Shown: positions 45,391 through 54,525 of the stretch, piece after piece
Numbering within the stretch: the stretch's first letter is position 1
Layout: each line of letters opens with the position of its first letter
Source of the DNA: DATDCV01 sp036524155
Lineage (GTDB): Bacteria > Verrucomicrobiota > Verrucomicrobiia > Limisphaerales > UBA8199
Reading direction: 5' to 3'
DNA length: 64,000 nucleotides
NCBI GenBank assembly: GCA_036524155.1
Contig: DATDCV010000404.1
Location: 36,432 to 100,431 of the forward strand
Notes under the pieces: model-generated
What the model was told of the DNA's origin: nothing
Database searches by the model: none
What the model saw: only the letters and a program-made list of their open reading frames with translations
Program-made: the position numbers and the translations under genes

Positions 45391-46566
45391 TCAAGCGGGC
45401 GGCTGTGGGAGCGTGAAGAAGAACGTCGCGCCGTGGCCAGGCTCGCTTTTGGCCCAAACGCGGCCGCCATGCGTCTGGACGATATGCTTCACGATGGAAA
45501 GACCCAAACCGGTGCCGCCATGCTCGCGCGAGCGCCCTTTGTCAATCCGATAGAAGCGCTCGAACACGCGTTCGAGGGCTTCGGGCGGGATGCCAGGCCC
45601 GTCGTCCCGTACCGCGACTTCGACCTGGTCCGTTCCGGTGGCGCGAGCCTCGAGCGTTACGGTGCCCTCGGGGCGCCCGTACTTGATGGCGTTGTCCACC
45701 AGGTTGCAGAGCACTTGTTCGAGCCGGCCGGCGTCCGCCAGCACCTCCAGGCCGGGGACCTGGTCCACCAGCTCCATTTGTTTGGCCGCCGCTCGCGCCC
45801 GGAAATCCGCGACCACCTTCTGCGCGACTGCCTTGAGGGAGACCGGCTGGAGATCGAGCTTCAAGCGGCCGGACTCCAGTTCGGAAATGGTGAGCAGGTC
45901 TTCGATGAGCAGCCGGAGGCGTTCGGCGTTGCGGTCGATGGTGCGCAGGAACTGGTCGGCCAGCTCCGGGTCGTTTTTGGCGTGATCCAGCAGGGTTTCC
46001 ACGTATCCTTTGATAAGCGAGAGAGGAGTGCGCAGCTCATGGCTGACGTTCGCCACGAGCTCCTGCCGGGTTCGTTCCAGTTGTTTGATCCGGGTCAGGT
46101 CGTGAAAAACGAGTATGGTGCCGGTGCGCCGGTTTTCACCGTCGAAAATGGCGGCGCCGTTGACCTGGAGCCACAGGTCGCGTGGGCGCTGGAGCCTGAG
46201 CTCATGTCCCAGGACCTGTTTTTGGCGGCCGAGAACTTCCACCAGTTCGGCGAGTTCGTGGAGCCGAAGCGCCTCGAGCAGTGTCCGCGATCGAAGGTCG
46301 GTGGTAACACCGAACATGGTGGTGAAGGAGCGATTGGCCAACTCGATACGGCCAGCCTGGTCCAGCAGCAGCAGGCCTTCAGCCATGCTATCAAAGAGGG
46401 CCTGTTGCCGTGCGTCGATGGCGGCCGCGGCCCACTGTTGGGCTTGCTGAAGCTCCTCGATTTGTTTCCGGCCGCGGTGTTCGGCCGCGAGGTACCGGCC
46501 GCGCCACCAGTAGTGCAGGAATACGGCGCCAGCCAGGGCGACGACGGCTAGAAAGGGCCAGAACAT
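45391..46566 (-). CDS. phoR: PhoR-type sensor histidine kinase
   Basis: A 391-residue kinase with one N-terminal membrane helix (MFWPFLAVVALAGAVFLHYW). A PAS domain follows (about 55-165, ALFDSMAEGLLLLDQAGRIE), then HisKA with phospho-acceptor His176 in VANVSHELRTPLS. The HATPase domain has VDNAIKYG (N box), DDGPGIP (G1), ERFYRID (F box) and GGTGLGLSIV (G2). This order matches PhoR. It lies 63 bp after the response regulator gene on the same strand. In the family it controls phosphate-starvation genes together with PhoB; no pst or phoU genes are in the window, so the signal is inferred from type only. Confidence 0.9.
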   Translation of the reverse strand: MFWPFLAVVALAGAVFLHYWWRGRYLAAEHRGRKQIEELQQAQQWAAAAIDARQQALFDSMAEGLLLLDQAGRIELANRSFTTMFGVTTDLRSRTLLEALRLHELAELVEVLGRQKQVLGHELRLQRPRDLWLQVNGAAIFDGENRRTGTILVFHDLTRIKQLERTRQELVANVSHELRTPLSLIKGYVETLLDHAKNDPELADQFLRTIDRNAERLRLLIEDLLTISELESGRLKLDLQPVSLKAVAQKVVADFRARAAAKQMELVDQVPGLEVLADAGRLEQVLCNLVDNAIKYGRPEGTVTLEARATGTDQVEVAVRDDGPGIPPEALERVFERFYRIDKGRSREHGGTGLGLSIVKHIVQTHGGRVWAKSEPGHGATFFFTLPQPPA

Positions 46567-46629
46567 GGGAACCGGCGGAAAGGAGCAGCCGTGGAGGCGG
46601 GCGGAACGCCTGCCTGGCTGGGAGCGGGG

Positions 46630-47319
46630 CTACTCATCGATAAAACGGTAGCCGACCCCGCGGACAGTGTCGAGGTGCCAGGCGGCGGCGCCGAGTTTCT
46701 CCCGCAGGCGCCGGACGTGCGTATCGACCGTTCGGGTGTCGACAAGGTTATTGTAATCCCAGACATCCCGGAGCAGTTGCTCGCGCGACTGCACCCGGCC
46801 CTGCCGTTCTGCCAGCAGGCTGAGCAACTTGAACTCGGTCGCCGTCAGGTCGATCGGCCGGCCGCGCCAGCTTACCAGGTAACGCGGGACGTCGATGAGC
46901 AACTCGCCGAAAACAAACGTGTCGCGCTGAGCCGGCGCGGAGCGTTCGCGCTGGAGCAGCTTCTTGACCCGCAACACCAGCTCGCGCGGACTGAATGGTT
47001 TGGTAAGATAGTCATCGGCGCCGAGTTCGAGTCCCAGGATTCGATCTACCTCGGCGGCTTTGGCGGTGAGCATGATGATCGGGATAGAGGCCGTAGCCGG
47101 ATCCCGCCGGAGCATTTTACAGACTTCGAGGCCATCAACCTCGGGAAGCATCAGGTCCAAAACGATCAGGCTCGGCAGGCGGGTCCGGGCGCATTCCAGT
47201 GCCTCCGCGCCGTCGCCGGCGGAGACCACATCGAAGCCGGCCTGCTTGAGGTTGAACTCCACCAACTCGACCGCTTCCGGCTCGTCATCCACTACGAGGA
47301 TCTTCGGTCTGCTGCCCAA
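46630..47319 (-). CDS. phoB: PhoB-type response regulator (OmpR/PhoB winged helix)
   Basis: About 229 residues from the chosen start. The receiver domain has ILVVDDEPEAVELVEF, phospho-acceptor Asp55 in LIVLDLMLPEVDG, the Thr in MLTAKA and Lys in LTKPFSP. The DNA-binding domain has DLTATEFKLLSLLAE, DTRTVDTHVRRLREKLG and VRGVGYRFID. I place the start at TTG 47319, because GAGGGG lies seven bases upstream. A GTG two codons earlier is too close to that site, and an ATG at 47397 would add 26 residues unlike the family. It is upstream of phoR in one operon and should regulate promoters in response to that kinase. Confidence 0.9.
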   Translation of the reverse strand: MGSRPKILVVDDEPEAVELVEFNLKQAGFDVVSAGDGAEALECARTRLPSLIVLDLMLPEVDGLEVCKMLRRDPATASIPIIMLTAKAAEVDRILGLELGADDYLTKPFSPRELVLRVKKLLQRERSAPAQRDTFVFGELLIDVPRYLVSWRGRPIDLTATEFKLLSLLAERQGRVQSREQLLRDVWDYNNLVDTRTVDTHVRRLREKLGAAAWHLDTVRGVGYRFIDE

Positions 47320-47450
47320 ATTCACTCCCCTCTGAATAACACGGGGGGCGGAGTGCGACAACCCCGCTTTGTGACCAATGGGTTGCAGGAGCGTCACGAT
47401 TGTGAGGCGCGTTCCCCGTGAGCTCGAGTCGTGGACCGTTTATTGAAACG

Positions 47451-48809
47451 CTACACCGACCACGAGAGCCCCTTAACGTTCCAGCCGGCGCGGTAATCGC
47501 GGCGGACGAAGCGATTGGCCTCGAGCTGGTCGAACTCCAGCATTGTCGAATTCCAGGTCAGCGTGGCTTTGGGGAACCGGCAGGCGACCCCGCCCAACAG
47601 AACCGCTTCGGTCAGCGGGCCGGAATAACTGAACCCGGCCTTTGTCGCGCCGCGTCCGAGCGCGGCGTCGATGAATTCGCCCCAATGGTCGCGAGAAGCG
47701 ATATCCGGGAACTTGTAACCGGCGAATTTCTTGTCGGGATAGAGCATCGGCCGCGACACGTGAGGCAGCACCATGGCGCCGAGGGTCCCCACAAACAGCG
47801 AGCCGGTGTCAGGCAGTTCATCGCCCTCCAGCAGTGCGCGGACGTCAGCCGCAGGCTTCTGTGCGCCATCATACCAGGTCAGCTTGAGCGTCCGGCCCGC
47901 GGTGTGAGGCGTCCCGGGGAAAACATATTCGATGCGGGAGTCGATCGCCCAATTCCACTCGTTGGGGGCGGGCCCTTCCGACCGGACCGAAAGGGGCGCC
48001 GTGAGTTCCAGCGCGCTGAACACAGGGTCAAAAATGTGGCAACCCATGTCGCCGAACGTGCCGGTGCCGAAATCCAGCCGTTTGCGCCAGTTGGCCGGAT
48101 GGTAATAACCGTTGCCGATGAACGGCCGGTTGGCGCACACGCCCAGCCACAGGTCCCAGTCAAACGAGGACGGCACCGGGTCGCCACCCGCCGGCCGCGG
48201 CGCCGGATCGCCCCAGGACTTCGGGCACCACGAATGCACTTCCTTGATTTTTCCGATCGCGCCCGACTGAACGATGATCGCTCCGAGCTGGTAGTGGCTG
48301 GTCGCGTGAATCTGGATGCCCATCTGCGTGATCAGCTTCTTCTGCGCGGCAAACTCCGCCAGCTTACGCACTTCATACAGGTCGTGTGCCAGCGGCTTCT
48401 GGCCGTAGACGTGTTTGCCCAGCAACATGGCGCTCATTCCCATGACGGCGTGCATGTGGTCGGGTGTGGACACGTTTACCGAATCGATTCGCCTGGCCTC
48501 GTGATCCAGCATCACCCGCCAGTCCTGGTAGATCCTGGCTCGCGGGAACCTCTTTTTGAGCTCCACAGTTTGGTTTAAATCGACTTCTGCCACCGCGACC
48601 AACTCGAATTTCTTGTGGCGCGCGAATTCGCTGATATCAGCCCACGCCATGCCGCCGGCGCCGAAGCTGGCGTGGTTCAGCACGCTGTTGGGCGAGCGCG
48701 CCGCCCAACCGCTGGCGACGAAGGGCGCAGCGAGCGCCGCGGTTCCAACACTCTTCAGAAATGAGCGGCGGGAAAAAGAACGATTCGAACTCAGGAGATG
48801 TGAGCGCAT
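47451..48809 (-). CDS. Tat-exported Gfo/Idh/MocA-family oxidoreductase
   Basis: A 452-residue protein with a twin-arginine signal (SFSRRSFLKSVGTAALAAPF, residues 11-30), so it is exported folded, as is common for periplasmic Gfo/Idh proteins. The Rossmann half covers about 44-165 (FELVAVAEVDLNQ, then DSVNVSTPDHMHAVMGMSAM). The usual EKP motif is GQKPLAHDLYE, with Gln before the Lys. The C-terminal substrate domain has FGDMGCHIFDPVFSAL. The family oxidises or epimerises sugars and their derivatives with bound NAD(P). The cofactor would need to be inserted before export. No operon partner is adjacent. Confidence 0.87.
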   Translation of the reverse strand: MRSHLLSSNRSFSRRSFLKSVGTAALAAPFVASGWAARSPNSVLNHASFGAGGMAWADISEFARHKKFELVAVAEVDLNQTVELKKRFPRARIYQDWRVMLDHEARRIDSVNVSTPDHMHAVMGMSAMLLGKHVYGQKPLAHDLYEVRKLAEFAAQKKLITQMGIQIHATSHYQLGAIIVQSGAIGKIKEVHSWCPKSWGDPAPRPAGGDPVPSSFDWDLWLGVCANRPFIGNGYYHPANWRKRLDFGTGTFGDMGCHIFDPVFSALELTAPLSVRSEGPAPNEWNWAIDSRIEYVFPGTPHTAGRTLKLTWYDGAQKPAADVRALLEGDELPDTGSLFVGTLGAMVLPHVSRPMLYPDKKFAGYKFPDIASRDHWGEFIDAALGRGATKAGFSYSGPLTEAVLLGGVACRFPKATLTWNSTMLEFDQLEANRFVRRDYRAGWNVKGLSWSV

Positions 48810-49155
48810 GTCGAGAACACCAGAGCAAAACGCGGGCCGCAGGTCAAGCGTGGCGTGACAAGTGCCTCCGCGGCGAGGCCAGGCAAGACGACGGGTGGAA
48901 AGGCACAGAATCGGGCGACCCTTTTGCGAGATATTGAATCGGCAGCTTCCGGGCCATGGTGGGATTTAAGGCGGGAGCCCAGGTGCTGCCAACAATTTTA
49001 GCTTCGCGGGGCAATAACAACTCTTGTCACTGCTTTGGGTTTGGTGGTTAAGACGGTAAAGCGAACAGGCAAGGTAACCTGCTGGCCCCGGCCGGCGGAA
49101 GCAAGACTGAGGGCGTTGCACATCGGGAGAGATTGTCCTGTAATTCCGCGCTCGA
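48810..49155. other. Intergenic region between divergent genes, no gene seen
   Basis: No frame here has protein features. It separates the Gfo/Idh gene from the beta-helix gene and should hold promoters for both, but no pair of -35 and -10 hexamers is convincing. The part at 49000-49070 is less GC-rich than the surroundings. Confidence 0.5.
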
Positions 49156-50940
49156 ATGGCTTCAACTGGCATCATGTTTTGGTTGAAGAGATGCTCTGGT
49201 TTCTTGGTGTTCCTGGCGCTGTGCTCCCCCCTTTCTGCCGTGACTTACGAGGTGGCGCAGCAACACCCGCAGGCGCGTGACGACGGCCCCGGAACACCGG
49301 AACAACCATGGAAGACCATCACCGCGGCCGCACGGAAGGTGCGCCCGGGCGACGTCGTGTTGATTCGCGGCGGGGTGTACCGGGAACGGGTGCTGGTGCA
49401 GACCAGCGGCGCACTCCGCAAACCCATTCGCTTCGTGGCGGCGCCTGGCGAGCGCGTCCTGCTGACCGGGGCTGACCGCCTGACGGACTGGCAGCGCGCC
49501 GACAACGAACGGCCCATCTACCGCATCGCCTGGCCGCACCGCTTCATCGCCTGGAACCCGAACATGACTCACCCCGGCGATGAGTATCACCGGGTCATCG
49601 GCCGCTGTGAACAAGTCATCGTGAACGGTTATTTGCTGCGGCAGGTGCTCAGCACGAACCAGCTCGCCCCCGGCAGCTTTTGCGCGGATGTGGCCGGCCA
49701 AGCGCTCCTGGTCTGGGACACCGCCAACGGCGAGCTCAACAAGAGCTGCGTCGAGGCTTCCGTCCGCCAGGAAATTTTTCGCGCCGAGGGCGACGACATT
49801 CAACTCCAGGGGCTGCGCTTCCGTTATGCCGCCAACATGGCGCAACACGGTGCGGTGGTGCTCGCCGGGCGCCGCGACGTCATGGAAGACTGTGTGGTCG
49901 AGTCCATGAACTCCAGCGGCGCCGCGTTCACAGGCGAAGACCAGGTGGTGCGCCGCTGCGTGTTCCGTGAGAATGGGCAGCTCGGATTCGGCGCCGGCCG
50001 GGCTCACCGCCTACTCTTCACCGAATGCCTCGTCGAAAACAACAACACCAAAGGCTTTGACCGCGGCTGGGAAGCCGGTGGCGACAAGCTGGTCCTGTGC
50101 CGCGACGCCGTGCTGGAGCGCAGCCGGTTCCTGCGCAATCACGGCAGCGGCATCTGGTTCGACATCGGCAACACGAATTGCACCGTGCGTCAATGCCTGA
50201 TCGCCGACAACGAGGACGCGGGAATCTTTTATGAGATTTCGTTCCGCCTGCACGCGCACGACAATGTCATCGTCGGAAATGGCTTCGCGGCGACTGCCGG
50301 CGCCTGGGGCGCGCAAGCGGGGATAGCCCTCTCCAGCAGCCCCGGCTGTGTCGTTGAGCGCAACGTCATTGCCGGCAACCGCGAAGGTTTCAACTTTCGC
50401 GAGCAACTGCGCACCACGCCGACGATTGAAAACCGCGACCAGGTCGCGGTGTGGAATCACGACCAGCTCATCCGCCAAAACCTCATCGTCTTCAATCGCG
50501 ACGCGCAGGTCTGGGGCTGGTTCGATGTGAAGGACAACCGGCACTGGCCGGCGACGAATGCGCCATCCCCGCAGGCCTCTTCGCCGGCGGCCTCACGACC
50601 CGCCGACCTCGCCGCCACGTATGTGGCCGGGACGAGCGCCGGCCAGCCGCAAAACCTGACTTTGGACTCGCTCCGGTTGCGATTCGAAAAGAACGTCTAT
50701 TTTGCCGGGCCCGGCCAGGGGTGGTTCGGCTGGGGGCCAACCTGGGCCCGCCACGCCAGGTATCCGGGCCTGGAGGCATTTCAGTCCGCCCTCGGGATCG
50801 ACACCGGCAGCCGTTGCGCCGACCCGGGCTTCGCAAATCTGTCTCAGTTGGACTTGAGGGTAAACGCCGGCGCGTTGTCCTCGCTCCAGGGCTGTTATCC
50901 CCGCGCGCCGGTGCCCGGCGTCCTGCTCGGCGCCTTTTGA
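49156..50940 (+). CDS. Secreted right-handed parallel beta-helix protein
   Basis: A 594-residue exported protein. The signal peptide lies within MFWLKRCSGFLVFLALCSPL; that ATG at 49174 is a good alternative start, six codons after the one given. The DUF1565-like entry is GTPEQPWKTITAAARKVRPG and VVLIRGGVYRERVLV. Residues about 200-470 have PbH1-type coils (VMEDCVVESMNSSGAAFTG, FTECLVENNNTKGFD, VRQCLIADNEDAGIFYE, VERNVIAGNREGFNF). Such proteins are often polysaccharide lyases or glycoside hydrolases of the pectin-lyase fold, but I do not see a family-defining catalytic motif. It stands alone between divergent and convergent neighbours. Confidence 0.84.
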   Translation: MASTGIMFWLKRCSGFLVFLALCSPLSAVTYEVAQQHPQARDDGPGTPEQPWKTITAAARKVRPGDVVLIRGGVYRERVLVQTSGALRKPIRFVAAPGERVLLTGADRLTDWQRADNERPIYRIAWPHRFIAWNPNMTHPGDEYHRVIGRCEQVIVNGYLLRQVLSTNQLAPGSFCADVAGQALLVWDTANGELNKSCVEASVRQEIFRAEGDDIQLQGLRFRYAANMAQHGAVVLAGRRDVMEDCVVESMNSSGAAFTGEDQVVRRCVFRENGQLGFGAGRAHRLLFTECLVENNNTKGFDRGWEAGGDKLVLCRDAVLERSRFLRNHGSGIWFDIGNTNCTVRQCLIADNEDAGIFYEISFRLHAHDNVIVGNGFAATAGAWGAQAGIALSSSPGCVVERNVIAGNREGFNFREQLRTTPTIENRDQVAVWNHDQLIRQNLIVFNRDAQVWGWFDVKDNRHWPATNAPSPQASSPAASRPADLAATYVAGTSAGQPQNLTLDSLRLRFEKNVYFAGPGQGWFGWGPTWARHARYPGLEAFQSALGIDTGSRCADPGFANLSQLDLRVNAGALSSLQGCYPRAPVPGVLLGAF

Positions 50941-51036
50941 AATCGGGCGGCACAGGGGCGAATCAGCCCCTGGTCGGGGATTGTGGTTGAGGCGGGGTGA
51001 GCGCGGGAAAAACGTCGATACCATCGGGGGGCTGCA

Positions 51037-51780
51037 TCAGCCTATCTCCTGCACGGCGGCGACGACGTTCCTGACCGCGGCTTCATCGGTGGTTTTCCAA
51101 CTGAACTCGGGCGGACGCAAGGCGCCACCCATGAACACGCGCGTGTTGCGGTACGCCATGCGGCTTTCGACGCCGGAGCGGGCGCTGAGATGCACCTCCG
51201 TCGCGCCAGTGGCGGCAACGACTTTCCTGACGTTGCGCGCGGTGAGGCCGCCACCCGGCATTACGATGATGCGGCCGGCGGCCTGTTGGTTCAGCGCGGC
51301 AAGCAGTTCGAGTCCCTCGATGCAGGTGGCCTCCTGCCCGGAGGTCAGCAACCGATCCACGCCGAGTGAGATCAGCTCTTCCAAAGCGGCGCGGGGGTCG
51401 CGGCACATGTCGAAAGCGCGGTGGTACGTGACGCTCAAGGGACGAGCGAGAGCTATCAGCTCGCGTGTTCGATCCAGATCGATATTGCCCTCGGGCGTCA
51501 GGCAGCCGACCACAACTCCATCAGCACCCAACTCCTTGGCCGCCCGGATATCCTCCCGCATGACCTCAAACTCGCGCGGGCTGTAGCGGAAATCGCCCCC
51601 GCGGGGCCGGATGATCACGTGCAGTTTGATCTTTAGTTCGTGCCTGGCGACCTTGATGGCTCCCGCGCTGGGCGTGGTGCCTCCTTCGAGGAGATTGTCG
51701 CAAAGTTCAACCCGGTCCGCCCCGCCCTGCTCCGCCGCGAAAGCGCCTTCGGCAGAATCCACGCAAATCTCGACACGCAT
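51037..51780 (-). CDS. cutC: CutC family protein
   Basis: A 247-residue TIM-barrel protein starting at MRVEICVDSAEGAFAAEQGG. Other family segments are GADRVELCDNLLEGGTTPSA, IIRPRGGDFRYSPREFE, VTYHRAFDMCRDPRAAL, LLTSGQEATCIEGL and VMPGGGLTARNV. CutC was named for copper homeostasis in E. coli; its exact role is unsettled and copper binding is debated. It is probably cytoplasmic. The 27 codons upstream of this start are open but unlike the family. It lies upstream of, and close to, family B repeat copy 2. Confidence 0.92.
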   Translation of the reverse strand: MRVEICVDSAEGAFAAEQGGADRVELCDNLLEGGTTPSAGAIKVARHELKIKLHVIIRPRGGDFRYSPREFEVMREDIRAAKELGADGVVVGCLTPEGNIDLDRTRELIALARPLSVTYHRAFDMCRDPRAALEELISLGVDRLLTSGQEATCIEGLELLAALNQQAAGRIIVMPGGGLTARNVRKVVAATGATEVHLSARSGVESRMAYRNTRVFMGGALRPPEFSWKTTDEAAVRNVVAAVQEIG

Positions 51781-51883
51781 GGCGGTAGATTGTAGCGGGG
51801 CGGTGGAGTTCGGGAAGAACGTTCTCAACGCGCAGCGGCCGTGATCCAGGACTCGTGACAAGGTCGCGATAAGTCCCTGTCGT

Positions 51884-51998
51884 GTAGCGCAGAGCTGTAA
51901 TCTGCCGTATCGCCGATTTCTAATCGGCAGAGCACCGGAGCCGCTGGGCCCCTGCAGGTTACAAACCCGCGATACGGCAGATTACAACTCTGCGCTAC
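51884..51998. repeat. Family B palindromic repeat, copy 2
   Basis: A 115-bp palindrome like copy 1 at 20039. The outer arms pair with one mismatch (AGAGCTGTAATCT against AGAGTTGTAATCT), where the copies have diverged. The inner hairpin GCCGATTTCTAATCGGC (51912-51928) is unchanged. Flanks AAGTCCCTG and GTCCAC are shared with copy 1. It lies between the start of cutC and the end of the xdhC gene. Confidence 0.9.
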
Positions 51999-52048
51999 GA
52001 CTTGGTCCACGACCCTTGGCCGCGGTCGTTCGCGGGCGGGGACCGTCG

Positions 52049-53017
52049 TCATCGCCGGCCGTCGTCGCGTCTCTCGTATACCAGCTCCGCCCGCTTATCG
52101 ATGAACTGGGCCAGGATGCTGACGGCGATTTCCATCACACTACGGGACCTGATCTTAGTTCCAACGGGACAAGCGACGCGCTGCAATTCCTCTGCGGTGG
52201 CGAGGTTCTCCTCCCTGAAATGATCGAAGATCGTCCGCGCCTTGCGGGCGCTGCCGATCATGCCCAGAAACAGGAAAGGCTTATGAATCCAATCGCGCAG
52301 CACCAACGCGTCGTGCCGGTGACCCCGGGTGACGATGAGCCCGAAGCTCGGCCGATCCGGCAGCGGCGAGGAGAGCAGGTTTTCCCAGGTGTCGCTTTTC
52401 AACGCGGTTTCGCGCGGGAAAAAGTGGTGGTTGGCGAGCGCCGGCCGGTCGTCAAAGACCGTCACTTCGAAATCCAACTGCAGAGCCAGCGGCGCTACCG
52501 CCTGCGCGATGTGCCCAGCGCCTGCAATCCACATGATGCCGGGCGGATACACCGTCTCCCGATAGAGGTGGCTCGGTGCAACCTGCTGTGCCTTGGGGTC
52601 GGGGACCGGGGGAAGCTCAGCGATCGAGAAATCACCAGTTACCGCCCATGTCATCAGCGAACTCCTGGCAGCCAACCCCCGCCAGAACTGCTCTCCGGCA
52701 ATTTGTGCGTTAGGCAGGATCACCCCCTCCACCTTGCCGCCGCAAACCAGGCCGTCATCCCAGCCGAAATCGTGGTCGAGCAGCAGATCGAAAGCGGCCG
52801 CCTCTCCCGTCCGGAGCGCGCGAATGGCGCGCTGCTGGATTTCCGCCTCAAGGCAGCCGCCGCCGAGCGTGCCGATAATGCGGCCATCCTGGTAAAAGAG
52901 CGCCTTGGCTCCGATTTTTTGCGGGCTCGACCCTTTGACGCCGGTAATGATCCCCAGCGTTACCGGCTCACCCGTGCGCGCGGCCTCGGTCAGAGCGTCA
53001 AACACGGCCTTGCTCAT
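52049..53017 (-). CDS. xdhC: XdhC/CoxI family protein
   Basis: A 322-residue protein starting at MSKAVFDALTEAARTGEPVT. The N-terminal XdhC_CoxI region has GVKGSSPQKIGAKALF and GTLGGGCLEAEIQQRAI. The C-terminal Rossmann domain has MWIAGAGHIAQAVAPLALQL, FEVTVFDDRPALAN and ITRGHRHDALVL-like VTRGHRHDALVLRDWI. The family delivers and sulphurates molybdenum cofactor for xanthine dehydrogenase-type enzymes. No molybdenum hydroxylase gene lies in the window, so it works with a partner elsewhere or in another role. A far longer open frame upstream has no signal or domain and is not coding. Confidence 0.87.
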   Translation of the reverse strand: MSKAVFDALTEAARTGEPVTLGIITGVKGSSPQKIGAKALFYQDGRIIGTLGGGCLEAEIQQRAIRALRTGEAAAFDLLLDHDFGWDDGLVCGGKVEGVILPNAQIAGEQFWRGLAARSSLMTWAVTGDFSIAELPPVPDPKAQQVAPSHLYRETVYPPGIMWIAGAGHIAQAVAPLALQLDFEVTVFDDRPALANHHFFPRETALKSDTWENLLSSPLPDRPSFGLIVTRGHRHDALVLRDWIHKPFLFLGMIGSARKARTIFDHFREENLATAEELQRVACPVGTKIRSRSVMEIAVSILAQFIDKRAELVYERRDDGRR

Positions 53018-53111
53018 TGCGGGAAGAGCATAGTCTGCGAGGCCCCGGGAGTCGAGATCTGCCCTTTTGGCAGAAGTGCCAGCCTTGACCGGGAGCAGGC
53101 CGCGCCCGGGC

Positions 53112-53207
53112 TCATCGGCTGAGGTAATAAAGCAGCACCGCCAGCACACCGGAAGTGAGCAGGCCAACGGCAATCGTCCAGCGCATAATCCGTCTGCGCT
53201 TGCGCAT
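53112..53207 (-). CDS. Possible 31-residue single-helix membrane peptide
   Basis: On the minus strand ATG at 53205-53207 opens MRKRRRIMRWTIAVGLLTSG followed by VLAVLLYYLSR and a TGA. It has a strongly basic N-terminus and one hydrophobic helix, as in small bitopic membrane peptides. GGGAGG lies ten bases upstream of the start, a good but slightly distant ribosome site. It precedes the xdhC gene by about 95 bp. No homologue is known to me. Confidence 0.45.
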   Translation of the reverse strand: MRKRRRIMRWTIAVGLLTSGVLAVLLYYLSR

Positions 53208-53694
53208 GAGGTTTCTACCTCCCATTCCGGGTAAAAGGTAAAAACGCTGATGTTCCTTGTGCGGAAACCACGCCATACACGAACCTGATTTGCATCCTGA
53301 TATGGATGAAGGGTTCTGTCAAGGAATGTTACCGCGGGTAGCGCGAGAGGTGGACATTTCTCACCAGAATCCCGGGCCTCAAATTTCTCCTCATCCCCAC
53401 CCTCGCCAAGGAACGTCGTGAGACAAAGCGGCAGCAAGCTGCACGCACTCCAAACGCTGGCGCGCGGTTCGGGGTGCACGCGCGGATCGCGAAGCGCTTG
53501 GTTTGCGGCGCATCCCGCCGCCTTCGCCCGTGCCCGCAGTTCATGAACATCATGCCGCCGGCGATCAGCGGGTTCGCCAACATGCCGGTTGGGTGATCAA
53601 TCGGTGATCAACACCATGAAAAAAAGAGATTGACACAGGCCCGGTTTTTGGCCGTAATCGCGATTGGATGCTGGGCAGTCAGAGAAAACGACCT
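53208..53694. other. Intergenic region, no supported gene
   Basis: A leftward frame of 84 codons crosses 53329-53583 but is rich in Arg and Cys and lacks any domain. The stretch around 53420-53560 resembles, from memory, a sequence dispersed in other verrucomicrobial genomes, where it is often mistaken for small proteins; only one copy is in this window. A promoter for the PEP-CTERM gene is expected at the right end but is not obvious. Confidence 0.4.
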
Positions 53695-54498
53695 ATGAAA
53701 ACGTGTGCTTTGGCAGCTAGTCTCGCCGCCGTCGGCCAATTGATCCTCCCCAACGAATCCTCCGGCGCGTTATACTATGGCATGAACCTTCCCGAATCGG
53801 ACGCGGGCGCGGTCAGCGGAGGGATCTTGAGCTTGACCGACAATGGCAGTTCGATTTCCGGCGTTTTCACGCGCGGCAACGGCAGCTTCGCGAACAACCT
53901 CGTCATCTTCATCGACTCGAATCCGAACCCGGCCGTCGGCTTCAACAACACCAGTTCTTTTTACGATAGCGGCGCCGGCTTCCGTGCTTCGATTTCAGGA
54001 TATAACGGGTCGGCGCGTTCCACGTTTCAGTTCGTCAACGGATTTCACGCCGACTACGCAATTTCCCTCGGCGTCAATGACCTGGCGAGCGGAGGCGAGT
54101 TGTTCCGATTGGTCGGTGGGTCGGGGAATACATTTGAAGACCTGGGTTCAGTCCATCTGGGTCCGGCCACCGACGTCAACAGCAGGAACCAGAATGGGGG
54201 GCCCTATACCTTCAGTTTCAACTGGAGCGACATCGGTCTCACCCCGAACTCGGGCAGCGGATTTCGGTTTGAGACCGGCTATGTCTATCCCACCGGCAAC
54301 AGCTATTTTCAAAGCTTCGAGCAAATTACCGGCGCGTCGGGTTGGAACAATACGATAACCTTCACCGAGGCTGATCAGTTTCTGCAAGTCGTCCCCGAGC
54401 CGACGAATGTGGCGCTGGCGATTTTTGGCGGACTGGTGCTGGCCGGCTGCGCGGCCGGGCGGGCTCGGTCCTGCCTGGTCGGCCGCAAGGGGGGCTGA
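53695..54498 (+). CDS. PEP-CTERM sorting-domain exported protein
   Basis: A 267-residue protein with a signal peptide (MKTCALAASLAAVGQLILPN). A Gly/Ser/Asn-rich beta domain of about 200 residues follows (IFIDSNPNPAVGFNNTSSFY, FSFNWSDIGLTPNSGSGFRF). The end is a PEP-CTERM tag: VPEPTNVALAIFGGLVLAG followed by CAAGRARS. In this system the tag is recognised by an exosortase (EpsH-type) and the protein is processed at or beyond the outer membrane, often with extracellular polysaccharide. No exosortase is in the window. The globular part has no recognised family. It is followed by a strong terminator. Confidence 0.85.
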   Translation: MKTCALAASLAAVGQLILPNESSGALYYGMNLPESDAGAVSGGILSLTDNGSSISGVFTRGNGSFANNLVIFIDSNPNPAVGFNNTSSFYDSGAGFRASISGYNGSARSTFQFVNGFHADYAISLGVNDLASGGELFRLVGGSGNTFEDLGSVHLGPATDVNSRNQNGGPYTFSFNWSDIGLTPNSGSGFRFETGYVYPTGNSYFQSFEQITGASGWNNTITFTEADQFLQVVPEPTNVALAIFGGLVLAGCAAGRARSCLVGRKGG

Positions 54499-54525
54499 AT
54501 CCGGCCGCAGCAGTTCGCCCAACGG

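Noticed and set aside
53018..53479. N-terminal extension of 154 codons on the xdhC frame
   Set aside because: No similarity to XdhC, no signal peptide, and it overlaps the small membrane peptide and gene-poor DNA. The family start MSKAVF is internal.
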